A stretch of 64,000 nt of DNA, from the NCBI RefSeq assembly GCF_003931565.1, contig NZ_RRYI01000010.1:102230-166229 (forward strand). The letters run 5' to 3'. Of this stretch, positions 18,893-27,919 are shown in pieces. Both the position numbers and the translations under genes were made by a program. A model generated the notes under the pieces. It had not been told where the DNA came from. It worked only from the letters and a program-made list of their open reading frames with translations, and searched no databases. Numbering within the stretch: the stretch's first letter is position 1; the number at the start of each line of letters is the position of its first letter. The stretch comes from Caulobacter sp. 602-1. Lineage in GTDB: Bacteria > Pseudomonadota > Alphaproteobacteria > Caulobacterales > Caulobacteraceae.

Positions 18893-20053
18893 ATGCGCGC
18901 GCAGATCGAACCCTTCCACGCCATCGCCATCAGCCGCCTGGCTCACCAGTTGAAGACCGAGGGCGCCTCGATCATCCACATGGAGTTCGGCCAGCCCTCG
19001 ACGGGCGCGCCGAGCAAGGCGATCGCCAAGGCCCACGACATTCTCGACGCCGAGGCCATGGGCTATTGGGAAAGCCCCCTGCTGCGCCAGCGGATCGCCG
19101 AGCGCTACCAGACCCTCTATGGCGTCCACGTCGAGCCCGAGCGGATCGTGCTGACCTGCGGGGCCTCGCCGGCCCTGGTGCTGGCGCTGTCCAGCGTGTT
19201 CGAGCCCGGCGACCGCATCGCCCTGGCCCGCCCCGGCTATGTCGCCTATCGCAACAGCCTCAAGGCCCTGCACCTCACGCCCATCGAGATCGCCTGCGGG
19301 CCGGAGGATCGCTTCCAGCTGACGGCCAAGCACCTGGCGGAACTGGACCCCGCCCCGGCCGGCGTCATCGTCGCCAGCCCGGCCAACCCGACCGGCACGA
19401 TCATTGCGCCCGAGGAGCTGGAAGCCATCGCCAAGGTCTGCGCCGAGCGCGGCATCCGCATCATCAGCGACGAGATCTATCACGGCCTCAGCTACACCGG
19501 CCGCACGCCCTCGATGCTGGAGTTCGCCCCCGACGCCCTGATCGTCAACAGCTTCAGCAAGTATTTCAGCATGGCCGGCTGGCGGCTGGGCTGGCTGCTG
19601 ACGCCGAAGGGCCAGGACCTGGAGCGCGCCCGCGCCTATGTCGGCAACCTGTTCCTGACCGCGCCGTCGCTGAGCCAGCACGCGGGCCTGGCCGCCATGG
19701 ACTGCATCGACGAGCTGGAAGCCCATATCGACGTCTATCGGCGGAACCGCCAGCTGATGCTGGACGCCCTTCCCGCCTTTGGCCTGCGCAAGATCGCCCC
19801 GCCGGACGGCGCCTTCTACATCTGGGCCGACATCGGCCACCTGACCGACGACTCCTTGGGCTTCTGCCAACAGTTGCTGCGCGACACCGGCGTGGCGACG
19901 GCGCCGGGCGTCGACTTCGATCCGGTCGAGGGCAATCGCTTCATTCGCTTCAGCTTCGCGGTCTCCACGGCCGAGGTCGAGGAGGCTATTGCTCGGATGG
20001 CTCCTTGGTTCGCTGCCCGAGACGCCAGTCCAGGCCCATCGCCAGGAAGGTGA
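18893..20053 (+). CDS. PLP-dependent class I/II aminotransferase
   Basis: 386 residues of fold-type I aminotransferase. Visible are the substrate loop near MEFGQPSTGAP, the Asn in ASPANPTGTIIAP, the Asp-Tyr pair in ISDEIYHGLSY, the PLP lysine in NSFSKYFSMAGWRLGW (about residue 223) and the carboxylate-binding Arg in RFIRFSFAVS. Closest in appearance to aspartate- or aromatic-type transaminases; substrate cannot be fixed. Its last 68 bp overlap the 3' end of the convergent ion-channel gene, so the C-terminal tail after ARMAPWF may be poorly conserved. Confidence 0.88.
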   Translation: MRAQIEPFHAIAISRLAHQLKTEGASIIHMEFGQPSTGAPSKAIAKAHDILDAEAMGYWESPLLRQRIAERYQTLYGVHVEPERIVLTCGASPALVLALSSVFEPGDRIALARPGYVAYRNSLKALHLTPIEIACGPEDRFQLTAKHLAELDPAPAGVIVASPANPTGTIIAPEELEAIAKVCAERGIRIISDEIYHGLSYTGRTPSMLEFAPDALIVNSFSKYFSMAGWRLGWLLTPKGQDLERARAYVGNLFLTAPSLSQHAGLAAMDCIDELEAHIDVYRRNRQLMLDALPAFGLRKIAPPDGAFYIWADIGHLTDDSLGFCQQLLRDTGVATAPGVDFDPVEGNRFIRFSFAVSTAEVEEAIARMAPWFAARDASPGPSPGR

Positions 20054-20444
20054 AGGAGCCCGACCAGCCGATCAGGATCAGGCCGGCCAGGGGCTCCAGG
20101 CTGGCGACCAGCCGCAGCGCGCCGACGGGATAGACGTCGCCGACCCCCTGGGTGGTGAAGGTCTCGATCGAGAAGAAGAACAGCTGGCTGGCGGTCATCG
20201 CCGAAACGCCCACGAACGCGCCCAAGTCCAGGACGTGATCGCCGACCCAGTAGCCGCCCGCGAACAATCCCGCCTCCAGAACATGGGCGATGATCAGGCC
20301 GAAGATCACCAGCAGGATCTTCAGCTGGCGCGACAGCCGCGGCGAGGCCTGACCGACGGACAGCAAGCGCAGCGCCTGATAGTGGATCATGACCGCGGCG
20401 AAGATCAACGCCAGGGACAGCGCGAAGGCGTAGAGCTCGGCCAT
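19986..20444 (-). CDS. Small potassium-channel-like membrane protein
   Basis: 152 residues from ATG 20444, which has a GAGGGAA ribosome site; a start at 20495 would add 17 residues. Four hydrophobic helices are seen; the pore-loop-like segment SIETFTTQGVGDVYPVG resembles the ion-channel selectivity filter (T-x-G-x-GD). The layout is like the Ion_trans_2 family of minimal channels with an extra N-terminal helical pair. Conduction of K+ is inferred from the filter only. Convergent with, and overlapping, the aminotransferase gene by 68 bp. Confidence 0.8.
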   Translation of the reverse strand: MAELYAFALSLALIFAAVMIHYQALRLLSVGQASPRLSRQLKILLVIFGLIIAHVLEAGLFAGGYWVGDHVLDLGAFVGVSAMTASQLFFFSIETFTTQGVGDVYPVGALRLVASLEPLAGLILIGWSGSFTFLAMGLDWRLGQRTKEPSEQ

Positions 20445-20546
20445 GGTCTTTCCCTCGAGGGCCAGGAAGTCGGGAAATACTTCTGACCGCGTCAATCCGG
20501 CTCAAATTTGCTGTCGATCGGGCGCCGATGGGGCGCCGACGTCAGG

Positions 20547-21845
20547 CTATTTCCGCTCCAGATAGTCCAGCGCCATGAAGACCTCGGCCTTCACGCCGGT
20601 CTCGAACACCGCCTCGTCGACGTCGAAATAGGGCGAGTGGTTGGCCGGCGCGGTCGCCGCCGGCACGTCGGCCTTGCGTCCGCCCAGTTGCACGAACACC
20701 GCCGGGACCTTCTCGGCGTACATCGAGAAGTCCTCGGCGCCCGTCACCAAGGCGGCCTTGTCGTCGACCTTGCCGGGCGAGGCCTTCTCCAGGCTGGCCT
20801 TGACCCAGGCCGAAAGCGCCGGATCGTTGTAGGTCACCGGATAGGGCTGGCTGAACACCGCCTCGGCCTTGGCGCCATAGCGGTCGCCGATGGCGGCGAC
20901 GGCCTTCTGCATCTTGGCGACCAGGTCGTCGTGGCGGGCGGTGGAGAAGGTCCGCATGGTCCCCTCCATCTTCAGGTCCTCGGGAATGATGTTCTGGCGC
21001 ATGCCCATGTTGATGACGGCGATCGTCACCACCGAGGGCGAGGCGCCGACATCGACCTGACGGGCGGCGATCTGGTTCGTCGCCTGAATGATGTCGGCCG
21101 CGACGCTGGCCATGTCGACGCCCGCCCAGGGCCGCGCGCCGTGGGTCTGCTTGCCCTTGACCGTGATCGTCAGGCGGTCGGACGAGGCGTAGAAACCCTC
21201 GGGGCGATAGTTCAGCTGGCTGGCGTCCCCCGGACCGATATGGACGCCGAAGATCGCGTCGACCTTGGGCTTGTCCAGCGCCCCGTCGCGGATCATGAGC
21301 TTGGCGCCGCCCTCCTCGCCGGCCTGCGGGCCTTCCTCGGCGGGCTGGAAGATCAGGACCACCGTGCCCTTGATGTCGGCCTTCATGCCGGCCAGCACCG
21401 TGGCGGTCCCCAGCAGCATGGCCACGTGGGTGTCGTGGCCGCAGGCGTGCATGACCGGCACGGTCCTGCCCTCCCAGGTCGCCGTGGCCTTGGAGGCGAA
21501 CGCCAGACCGGTCTTCTCCTCGACCGGCAGGGCGTCCATGTCGGCGCGCAGGGCCACGACCTTGCCGGGCTTGCCGCCCTTCAGGATGCCGACCACGCCG
21601 GTCTTGCCGACGTTCTCGCGAACCTCGAAGCCCAGGGCCTTCAGCTCCTTGGCGATCAGGGCCGAGGTGCGGACCTCCTGGTTACCCAGCTCCGGATGCT
21701 CATGGATGTCGCGCCGCCAGGCGATGACCTTGGGCTGGACCGCCTTGGCCGCCGCCTCGATCTTGGCGGTGGACGGCGCCGCCATCGCCGGCGCGCCGAA
21801 AGCCATGCCCGCGACCAGCGCCAGCGCAGAAACCCGTCCGAACAT
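20547..21845 (-). CDS. Exported M20D-family amidohydrolase
   Basis: 432 residues with a signal peptide (MFGRVSALALVAGMAFGAPAMA). Family M20D metal-dependent amidohydrolase, related to hippurate and N-acyl-amino-acid hydrolases. Seen are RRDIHEHPELG, the ligands in HACGHDTHVAMLLG, FQPAEEG and GAEDFSMYAE, all typical. The start is ATG 21845, preceded by an in-frame GTG. It probably acts in the periplasm on acylated amino acids or peptides; exact substrate unknown. Confidence 0.9.
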   Translation of the reverse strand: MFGRVSALALVAGMAFGAPAMAAPSTAKIEAAAKAVQPKVIAWRRDIHEHPELGNQEVRTSALIAKELKALGFEVRENVGKTGVVGILKGGKPGKVVALRADMDALPVEEKTGLAFASKATATWEGRTVPVMHACGHDTHVAMLLGTATVLAGMKADIKGTVVLIFQPAEEGPQAGEEGGAKLMIRDGALDKPKVDAIFGVHIGPGDASQLNYRPEGFYASSDRLTITVKGKQTHGARPWAGVDMASVAADIIQATNQIAARQVDVGASPSVVTIAVINMGMRQNIIPEDLKMEGTMRTFSTARHDDLVAKMQKAVAAIGDRYGAKAEAVFSQPYPVTYNDPALSAWVKASLEKASPGKVDDKAALVTGAEDFSMYAEKVPAVFVQLGGRKADVPAATAPANHSPYFDVDEAVFETGVKAEVFMALDYLERK

Positions 21846-21967
21846 CACAAGACCCCTTCCCGAAAAGCGGCGCGAGCTTGGGACGCGTCGCGGCGCGGGG
21901 TCAAGCGCCCGCGGGCTTGACGTCGGGGCGCTCTATGCAGCCGCGCGGATCGGACTAACTTGAGCGC

Positions 21968-22696
21968 ATGAGCCTGCCGCCGATCGACGCGAAATTCGAC
22001 ACGATCCACGACGGCGCCGTGCGCGAGACCGGCGCGGCGCTGACGCCCAAGCACGCGGCCACCGTGATCATCGTCCGCACCGACGGTCCGCAACCGCGCC
22101 TGCTGATGGGCCGGCGCAACGGCGGCCACGCCTTCATGCCCGACAAGTGGGTGTTCCCCGGCGGCCGGGTCGACCGGACCGACTACGACGCCCCCAGCGC
22201 CAGCGAGCTCGCGCCCGAGGTCGCCGCGCGTCTGGAGCAGGAACCCCGTCACCCCAGGCCCGCCCGCCTGGCCCGCGCCCTGGCCCTGGCGGCGGTGCGG
22301 GAGACGTTCGAGGAGACAGGCCTGCTGCTGGCCCGCCAAGCCCCTGTACGGCCCGGCGCGGGGCCCTGGCGGCCGTTCCTGGCCCAGGGCGCCCTGCCCG
22401 ACCTGGCGCCGCTGTCCTTTGTCGCGCGCGCCATCACCCCGCCCTATCGCCCGCGCCGTTTCGACGCCCGTTTCTTCATGGCCCCGGCCGAGGCGCTGCT
22501 CAGCCTCGACCGCCGCCCCGACTGCGGCGAGCTGGACGAGATCGCCTGGGTCGACTTCCAGGAGGCGATGGCGCTGGACCTGCCCAATATCACCCGCTTC
22601 GTGGTCCACGAGATCGGCCAGCGTCTCGCCGACACTGGACGGCCGGCCCCGTTCATGCGCTTTCTGAACGGTAAGCGTCACCTGACGCACCTCTAG
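21968..22696 (+). CDS. NUDIX hydrolase
   Basis: 242 residues. The Nudix box is split over a long loop: after WVFPGGRVD an insertion of about 40 residues comes before AAVRETFEETGLLL (REXXEEXG). This spacing fits the large alphaproteobacterial NUDIX proteins similar to NUDT19/CoA-pyrophosphatase-like members. The reaction is hydrolysis of a nucleoside diphosphate linked to X; the actual substrate is unknown. It is followed after 21 bp by a small secreted-protein gene on the same strand. Confidence 0.88.
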   Translation: MSLPPIDAKFDTIHDGAVRETGAALTPKHAATVIIVRTDGPQPRLLMGRRNGGHAFMPDKWVFPGGRVDRTDYDAPSASELAPEVAARLEQEPRHPRPARLARALALAAVRETFEETGLLLARQAPVRPGAGPWRPFLAQGALPDLAPLSFVARAITPPYRPRRFDARFFMAPAEALLSLDRRPDCGELDEIAWVDFQEAMALDLPNITRFVVHEIGQRLADTGRPAPFMRFLNGKRHLTHL

Positions 22697-22717
22697 CGGA
22701 CTTCCTGGAGGAAGCGC

Positions 22718-23185
22718 ATGCTCGCCACACTGTTCGCCATGGCCCTGGCCGCCACGCCGCCGGCCCCGCCTCCGGGCGAGATCGACAAGCTCGGCTTCAT
22801 CGCCGGTTGCTGGACCCTGACCCGGCCCAATGGCACGAAGATCGAGGAACAGTGGCTGGCCCCCGCGGGCGGCGCGATGATCGGCATGAGCCGCAGCGTT
22901 CGCGATGGCAAGCTGCGCGAATTCGAGTTTATGCGCATCCTGCCCGCCGCCGACGGCAAGCTGCAGTACGTGGCGATTCCCTCCGGCCAGGCCGAGGCGG
23001 CGTTTCCGATGCGGGAGATCGGCGAGAACGCCGTCACCTTCGAGGCGCCGGAGCACGACTTTCCGCAGCGGATTCTCTATCGCCTGGTTGACAAGGACAC
23101 CCTGGTGGCCCGGATCGAGGGTTCCGTCGGCGGTCAGGCGCGATCGGCGGACTTTCCCTACACGCGCTGCGCCGCCGGCAATTGA
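22718..23185 (+). CDS. Secreted DUF6265-like protein
   Basis: 155 residues; signal peptide MLATLFAMALAATPPAPPP, then LGFIAGCWTLTRPNGTKIEEQW, a pattern of a lipocalin-like barrel family (DUF6265) with an early conserved FxxGxW motif and further strands GAMIGMSRSVRDGKL and FEAPEHDFPQRILYR. The mature part contains two Cys. Ligand and function unknown. Probably co-transcribed with the NUDIX gene. Confidence 0.8.
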   Translation: MLATLFAMALAATPPAPPPGEIDKLGFIAGCWTLTRPNGTKIEEQWLAPAGGAMIGMSRSVRDGKLREFEFMRILPAADGKLQYVAIPSGQAEAAFPMREIGENAVTFEAPEHDFPQRILYRLVDKDTLVARIEGSVGGQARSADFPYTRCAAGN

Positions 23186-23266
23186 CTTTGAGTCACCGAT
23201 GAGTATGTTCCGCGCCTCCTATTTCCAACGCGCGGGAACCTGCGCGACCACCGCAGGGATTCGACC

Positions 23267-23434
23267 ATGGCCAAACCGGCTTCCATCAAGATCCGCCTGA
23301 ACTCGACGGCGGACACCGGCTTCTTCTACGTCACCAAGAAGAACGCCCGCACCAAGACCGAAAAGATGGTGCTGAAGAAGTACGACCCGGTCATCCGCAA
23401 GCACGTCGAATTCCGCGAAGGCAAGATCAAGTAG
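23267..23434 (+). CDS. rpmG: 50S ribosomal protein L33
   Basis: 55 residues beginning MAKPASIKIRLNSTADTGFF, with the family pattern YVTKKNARTKTEKMVLKKYDP and the end EFREGKIK. It lacks the four zinc-binding Cys, so it is the zinc-independent form. It stands alone and is followed by a strong terminator. Confidence 0.95.
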   Translation: MAKPASIKIRLNSTADTGFFYVTKKNARTKTEKMVLKKYDPVIRKHVEFREGKIK

Positions 23435-23461
23435 GATCGCCTTACGCGCTACGACATCAAG

Positions 23462-23491
23462 ACGCCCGGCTAGCGATGGCCGGGCGTTTTT
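23462..23491 (+). terminator. Rho-independent terminator of rpmG
   Basis: A 9-bp stem (23462-23470 with 23479-23487) with an 8-nt loop, followed by a T-run. It begins 28 nt after the rpmG stop. Confidence 0.85.
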
Positions 23492-23528
23492 GATTCTGGG
23501 TGCCTCGCATCCTGGAGAGGACCCAGGC

Positions 23529-23771
23529 TCAGCGCCCGATCCAGAGCCAGCGGAAGAACGCGAAGCTTCCCCAGACCACCGTCACGGCCAGCAGCACCGG
23601 CCCGACGCAGATGGCGACGAACGCGCCCAGCATCGCGGCGGTGGATAGTCCGCCCGACAGATGATCGCTGGCCTGGGCGCCCATCCGGAACAGGGCCACG
23701 CAGGTCAGCAGACCCAGGACCAGCCAGGCGCCCGGGAATGGGCGCCTGCTCGCACGCGCTCTAGACTTCAT
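23529..23771 (-). CDS. Small two-helix membrane protein
   Basis: 80 residues from ATG 23771; GGGAGG lies at good spacing before this ATG but too close to the GTG two codons upstream. Basic N-terminus (MKSRARASRRP), then two hydrophobic helices (WLVLGLLTCVALFRMG and a longer one from about residue 46), ending FFRWLWIGR. No family recognised; may be an inner membrane microprotein. Confidence 0.6.
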   Translation of the reverse strand: MKSRARASRRPFPGAWLVLGLLTCVALFRMGAQASDHLSGGLSTAAMLGAFVAICVGPVLLAVTVVWGSFAFFRWLWIGR

Positions 23772-23923
23772 CGCCACGCCTCCCGCATAGGATGTATGGC
23801 GAGGGTGCGTGACAGTCCTATCCAGAGCCCTAAAAAAGCGCCCTAACCGCCGTTAGCCAAGACGCCTGGAAAGTGGGCCTTCCTCGGGACATGGAAGTCG
23901 TCGCGCCCATGCCCTTCAGAGCG

Positions 23924-25309
23924 CTAGTTCGGCTTGCCGCTGGTCATGCCCAGCCGGTATGGCGGCTCGGCGGCCATGACATCCGCCGGGCGCGCGGTCG
24001 GGCTCAGCGGCGCGGCGCCCTCCAGGCCGCGACCGATGACACTGTTGATCGCCAGCTTCGGACCTTCGGCGATCGCGACATCGACGCCCTTCAGGGTGAC
24101 GTTCTTCATGTTGACCAGGGCGATCCCCCGGCCCGCCGAGCCCGTGATGTCCTTCAGCGTAAAGCCGTCCAGGGGCTTGTCGGGATGGATGTTCACCGCC
24201 TCCACCAGCACCGGGACGTCGGCGACCTTGATCCGCTCGAAGGTGATGTCGCGCACCGTCGGAATGCCGTCGAAGCCCGCGACCGGGAACGGATCCTGCT
24301 TGCCGCTGTCCAGGAAGTTTAGCCGCAGGAAGCCGTCGCGGGCGCCGGAGACCTCGAGGTCGCGCATGACGATGTCCTCGATGAACGCCCCGCGCCCCGG
24401 CCGGCTCTTGATGTAGACGGCGAAGGTGTAGGCCGAGAGCATCCTGCAGCGCTCGACCCGCACGCGCCGGATGCCCCCGGAGGTCTCGCTGCCAATGCCG
24501 ATGCAGGCCCAGCGATGGTCCTTGAACGTGCAGTCGGTGATGACGACGTCCTCGGTCGGGCGGGCGATCAGACTGCCCTCCATGCCCCGGCCGGACTTCA
24601 GCGATATGCAGTCGTCGACCGTGTCGAAGTCGCAGCGGTCGATCACCACGCGGCGGCAGGAGTCGACGTCGATGCCATCGGCGCGGCCATTCACCACCAA
24701 GTTGTGGAAGACGACATCGTCGCAATAGACCGGGTGAATGGACCACATGTCGTTCTGCTGCGTCTTGAGATCGGCCACGACCAGACCCTGGACATCGACG
24801 AATTCCAGCAAGGCGGGATGACGCAGGCCAGTCTCCTTCTGAACGCGTCCCTTGATCGCCTCGGCCGCGACGATCGCGCCCTTGCCGGTGATGACGATGT
24901 TCCGCGCCCCCTGCGCCCAGACAAGACCGATATAGCCGGGAACCCAGCGCCCCTCCCAACGCACCTGGACGATCGGATAGTCCGCCAGGTCCGGCGACCC
25001 CAGCAGGGTCGCCCCCTCCTCGATCCGCAGGATGGTGTTGGCGCCGATACGGATGGCGCCCGTCAGGAAGGTCCCTCCCGCGAGCACCACCTCGCCGCCG
25101 CCGAACACGGCGCAGCGGTCGAGGGCCAGCTGGATGGCGTGGGTGTCCTTGGCGAGGCCGTCGCCGGCCGCGCCGAGCTCGCGCGGGTCGATCCGCAGGG
25201 TGGGCTTAACGGGGAGCGAGCTTTTGGCCGCGCCCGCGCCCGCGGGGGTCGCGGCGACCAGGGTCGAAAGGCCAGCGAGCGCCAGCACGGCGCGGCGATT
25301 TGCGGACAT
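23924..25309 (-). CDS. Exported GH28-family glycoside hydrolase (polygalacturonase-like)
   Basis: 461 residues with a twin-arginine-type signal (SANRRAVLALAGLS). The right-handed beta-helix shows GH28 features: ADGIDVDSC (equivalent of NTDGID) and VDDCISLKSG (the DD pair), and an IGIGSETSGG segment where pectinases have GHG followed by IGS, then YIKSRPGRG with the basic substrate-binding residues. It should hydrolyse galacturonan or rhamnogalacturonan-type pectin; the His of the classic GHG motif is not present, which may point to an exo-acting or divergent member. It stands alone, though a CE2-like esterase lies 5 kb away. Confidence 0.85.
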   Translation of the reverse strand: MSANRRAVLALAGLSTLVAATPAGAGAAKSSLPVKPTLRIDPRELGAAGDGLAKDTHAIQLALDRCAVFGGGEVVLAGGTFLTGAIRIGANTILRIEEGATLLGSPDLADYPIVQVRWEGRWVPGYIGLVWAQGARNIVITGKGAIVAAEAIKGRVQKETGLRHPALLEFVDVQGLVVADLKTQQNDMWSIHPVYCDDVVFHNLVVNGRADGIDVDSCRRVVIDRCDFDTVDDCISLKSGRGMEGSLIARPTEDVVITDCTFKDHRWACIGIGSETSGGIRRVRVERCRMLSAYTFAVYIKSRPGRGAFIEDIVMRDLEVSGARDGFLRLNFLDSGKQDPFPVAGFDGIPTVRDITFERIKVADVPVLVEAVNIHPDKPLDGFTLKDITGSAGRGIALVNMKNVTLKGVDVAIAEGPKLAINSVIGRGLEGAAPLSPTARPADVMAAEPPYRLGMTSGKPN

Positions 25310-25414
25310 GGATGGGCGCTCCCCGAGATCGGCTTATGACACCGGTTTCTTTGGGGCAGGATGCGACGAGCGCCCCGCGCCCGCCAATCCATAAATGTCG
25401 TGACGTGAAAAGGC

Positions 25415-26779
25415 CTATGCGGCCTTGCCGACCACGGCGTTCCGGCCCGAGGCCTTGGCCTGGTAGACGCCCTGGTCGGCCCGCTTCAGCAGAGCCTCGG
25501 GGGTGTCGTCGGCGCCGAGCGTGGCCGAGACGCCGACCGAGATGGTCACCGTCAGCTGCTCCTTGGTCGGTCCCACCTTGAAGGGCGAGCCGGCCACATG
25601 GTTGCGGATCCGCTCGGCGATGCGCAGCGCGTCGGCGAGCTGGGTGTCGGGCATGACCACCACGAACTCCTCGCCGCCGAAGCGGCACGGCAGGTCGATG
25701 GCGCGAACGTTCGAGGCCAGGCGCAGGGCGAACTCGCGCAGCACCTCGTCGCCGATGTCATGGCCGAAGGTGTCGTTGATCTTCTTGAAGAAATCGATGT
25801 CGATCAGCAGGGCCGAGACCGGCTCGCCGCCCATCGCCGCGCGCCTGACCAGCGAGTCGAGCTGGCCGGTCATGTAGCGGCGATTGTGCAGGCCCGTCAG
25901 TTGGTCGGTGACGGCCAGCTCCAGCGAGTGGTCGAGATTGTTGCGCAGATAGTCCGTGTAGCGCTTGCGCTGGATCTGCGTCTTGACGCGGGCCGACAGC
26001 TCCTGCGGATCCACGGGGCGCGGCAGGATGTCGTTGACGCCGATTTCCAGCGCCTTGACCATGCGGTTGCGGTCGTCGGGATCGACCATGGCCAGGACGG
26101 GCAGTTGGCGCGAACGGTCTTCCGACCGCAGGGCGGCGGTGAAGCGCAGGCCGTCGAAGCTCCTGGCCGCGGCGTTGACGATCACCAGATCGACAGGGCC
26201 GCCGGCGCTGATCTTGGCCTTTTCGGGATCGCTCTCGATCACCGGGCGGTGCTCGACGCCCAGTTCGGCGGCGATGCGGGCGGCCTGGCGTTCGTTGTCG
26301 TCGACGATCAGCACCCGGCCGCCCAGACCATCCAGGCGCGCGGCGGCGCCGGCGATCACGCCCATGCGGCGGCCCGAGGCCTCGCGCTGGCGCAGTTCGT
26401 CGATCACCATCTTGAAACGGGTCAGGCTGCGCACGCGGGCGAACAGCATGACGTCGTCTATGGGCTTGGTGAGGAAGTCCGAGGCGCCCGATTCCAGGCC
26501 CTGGATGCGATCGGCCCGGCCGTCGAGAGCCGTGATCAGCACCACCGGAATGTGGCGGGTGGCGAGGTCTTCCTTGAGTTTGCGGCAGACAGTGAAACCG
26601 TCCATGCCGGGCATCATCACGTCCAGCAGGATGATGTCGGGCAGGTCGCGGGCGGCCATGGTCAAGGCCGTCGGCCCGTCCATCGCGGTCGAGACCTCGT
26701 AGTATTCCGCCGTCAGTTTGGCCTCGAGCAGACGGACATTGGCTTCGATGTCGTCGACGACGAGGATCCGGGCCGTCAT
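25415..26779 (-). CDS. pleD: Response regulator diguanylate cyclase PleD
   Basis: Makes c-di-GMP in the swarmer-to-stalked transition. 454 residues, the known length of Caulobacter PleD. First receiver domain with phospho-acceptor Asp53 (ILLDVMMPGMD) and Lys in FLTKPID; second, degenerate receiver (VLIVDDNERQAARI; LILPRPVDP-like end); GGDEF domain with the active site GGEEF (368-372) and the inhibitory I-site RAID (359-362). It overlaps divK by four bases (ATGA), so they form one operon. Phosphorylated by DivJ and dephosphorylated by PleC in the model species. Confidence 0.97.
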   Translation of the reverse strand: MTARILVVDDIEANVRLLEAKLTAEYYEVSTAMDGPTALTMAARDLPDIILLDVMMPGMDGFTVCRKLKEDLATRHIPVVLITALDGRADRIQGLESGASDFLTKPIDDVMLFARVRSLTRFKMVIDELRQREASGRRMGVIAGAAARLDGLGGRVLIVDDNERQAARIAAELGVEHRPVIESDPEKAKISAGGPVDLVIVNAAARSFDGLRFTAALRSEDRSRQLPVLAMVDPDDRNRMVKALEIGVNDILPRPVDPQELSARVKTQIQRKRYTDYLRNNLDHSLELAVTDQLTGLHNRRYMTGQLDSLVRRAAMGGEPVSALLIDIDFFKKINDTFGHDIGDEVLREFALRLASNVRAIDLPCRFGGEEFVVVMPDTQLADALRIAERIRNHVAGSPFKVGPTKEQLTVTISVGVSATLGADDTPEALLKRADQGVYQAKASGRNAVVGKAA

Positions 26780-27156
26780 GCGACGGGGACCTTGTCCAGC
26801 AGCCGCTTGATGGTGTCCAGGAAATGGACCACCGAGATCGGCTTGGAGATATAGGCCTCGCAGCCGCCCTCGCGGATGCGCTCTTCGTCGCCCTTCATGG
26901 CGAAGGCCGTGACGGCCACGACCGGGATATGCGCCAGTTCGTCGTCTTCCTTAAGCCACTTGGTGACTTCCAGGCCAGAGATCTCTGGCAGCTGGATGTC
27001 CATCAGAATCAGGTCTGGCTTGTTGTCGCGGGCAATGGAAAGCGCCGACAGACCCTCGCGGGTCTGCAGGGTCTCGTAACCCTGGGCTTCGAGCAGATCA
27101 TGAAAGAGCTTCATGTTCAGCTCGTTATCCTCCACGATGAGGACCTTCTTCGTCAT
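26776..27156 (-). CDS. divK: Single-domain response regulator DivK
   Basis: Essential cell-fate regulator that binds DivJ, PleC and DivL and controls CtrA activity. From ATG 27156 it begins MTKKVLIVEDNELNMKLFHD, with Asp53 (LILMDIQLP), Thr in VVAVTAF and Lys in YISKPIS. Upstream ATG and GTG codons would add five residues with no support. Almost identical in motif content to the well-known Caulobacter protein. Operon with pleD. Confidence 0.97.
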   Translation of the reverse strand: MTKKVLIVEDNELNMKLFHDLLEAQGYETLQTREGLSALSIARDNKPDLILMDIQLPEISGLEVTKWLKEDDELAHIPVVAVTAFAMKGDEERIREGGCEAYISKPISVVHFLDTIKRLLDKVPVA

Positions 27157-27271
27157 CCTTACCCCGACCAAACGGTCACGTGGCGACGCCTAGGGATTCG
27201 CGCCGTCTTCCAGAACCAGTTGCCACGAATATCCTTAAGCCCGCGCTAATCGCGTTAAGACCCACAAGCTC
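27157..27271. promoter_or_regulatory. Divergent promoter region of divK and the HAD gene
   Basis: 115 bp separate the starts of divK (minus) and the HAD gene (plus). It contains TTAA steps at 27235-27238 and 27255-27258, the half-site of CtrA boxes (TTAA-N7-TTAA), but the spacing is 16 bp, not 7. In the model species divK transcription depends on CtrA; here only degenerate half-sites are visible. Confidence 0.3.
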
Positions 27272-27919
27272 ATGGAACAACGTCACTCCGACCTCCAGGC
27301 CTGCGCCATCACGCCGACCGCGCCGCTTGTCATCGTCGATGTCGACGAGGTGCTCGCGCAGTTCATGCGCGGCTTCGGCGATTTCATCGCGCGCCATGGC
27401 TTCGAACTGCGTGTCGATCGTTTCGCCCTGTTCCAGAACATTTACCGCCCTGGCGAGACGGAACACCTCGATCTGATCGCGGGCAAGGCCCTGTTCGATG
27501 ATTTCTTCCGCGACGGGGCCGACGACCTGCCCCCCGCGATCGGCGCGGCGGACGCGCTGGCCGATCTATCGACCCGCGCCGAGGTGGTGATCCTGACCAA
27601 CGCGCCCGAGCACGGCCGGATGACGCGAGCCAAGTGGCTGAAAACGCACGGCTTCGACTACCCCCTGATCATCAACAGCGGCCCCAAGGGTCCGGCGGCC
27701 GCCGATCTGGCCGGGCGCACCTCGGGCCGCTCCGTCTTCATCGACGACCTTTTGCCGCAGCTGGAATCGGTGGCGGAGAGAGCGCCCGACGTCGGGCGGT
27801 TCCAGATGGTCAGCGACGAGCGCCTGCGCCCGTTCGCCCCGTCCGCGCCCGACCGTCACGTCCGCATTGACGAGTGGCCGCGCCTGAAGGCCGCCATCGA
27901 GGAGCGCCTGTTCGCATGA
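27272..27919 (+). CDS. HAD-superfamily hydrolase
   Basis: 215 residues. HAD motif I is IVDVDEVLAQF (nucleophile Asp, then DxD), motif II VVILTNAPEHG, a conserved Lys in AKWLKTHG or SGPKGPAA, and motif IV FIDDLLPQ. The long insert after motif I is a helical cap. It should be a phosphatase of a small phosphorylated metabolite. The end overlaps the ROK kinase start by four bases (ATGA), so the two are coupled and may act on the same sugar pool, which is inference. Confidence 0.82.
   Translation: MEQRHSDLQACAITPTAPLVIVDVDEVLAQFMRGFGDFIARHGFELRVDRFALFQNIYRPGETEHLDLIAGKALFDDFFRDGADDLPPAIGAADALADLSTRAEVVILTNAPEHGRMTRAKWLKTHGFDYPLIINSGPKGPAAADLAGRTSGRSVFIDDLLPQLESVAERAPDVGRFQMVSDERLRPFAPSAPDRHVRIDEWPRLKAAIEERLFA

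Noticed and set aside
27157..27271. CtrA box in the divK promoter
   Set aside because: TTAA half-sites are present, but their spacing of 16 bp does not fit TTAA-N7-TTAA; kept only as a weak note.
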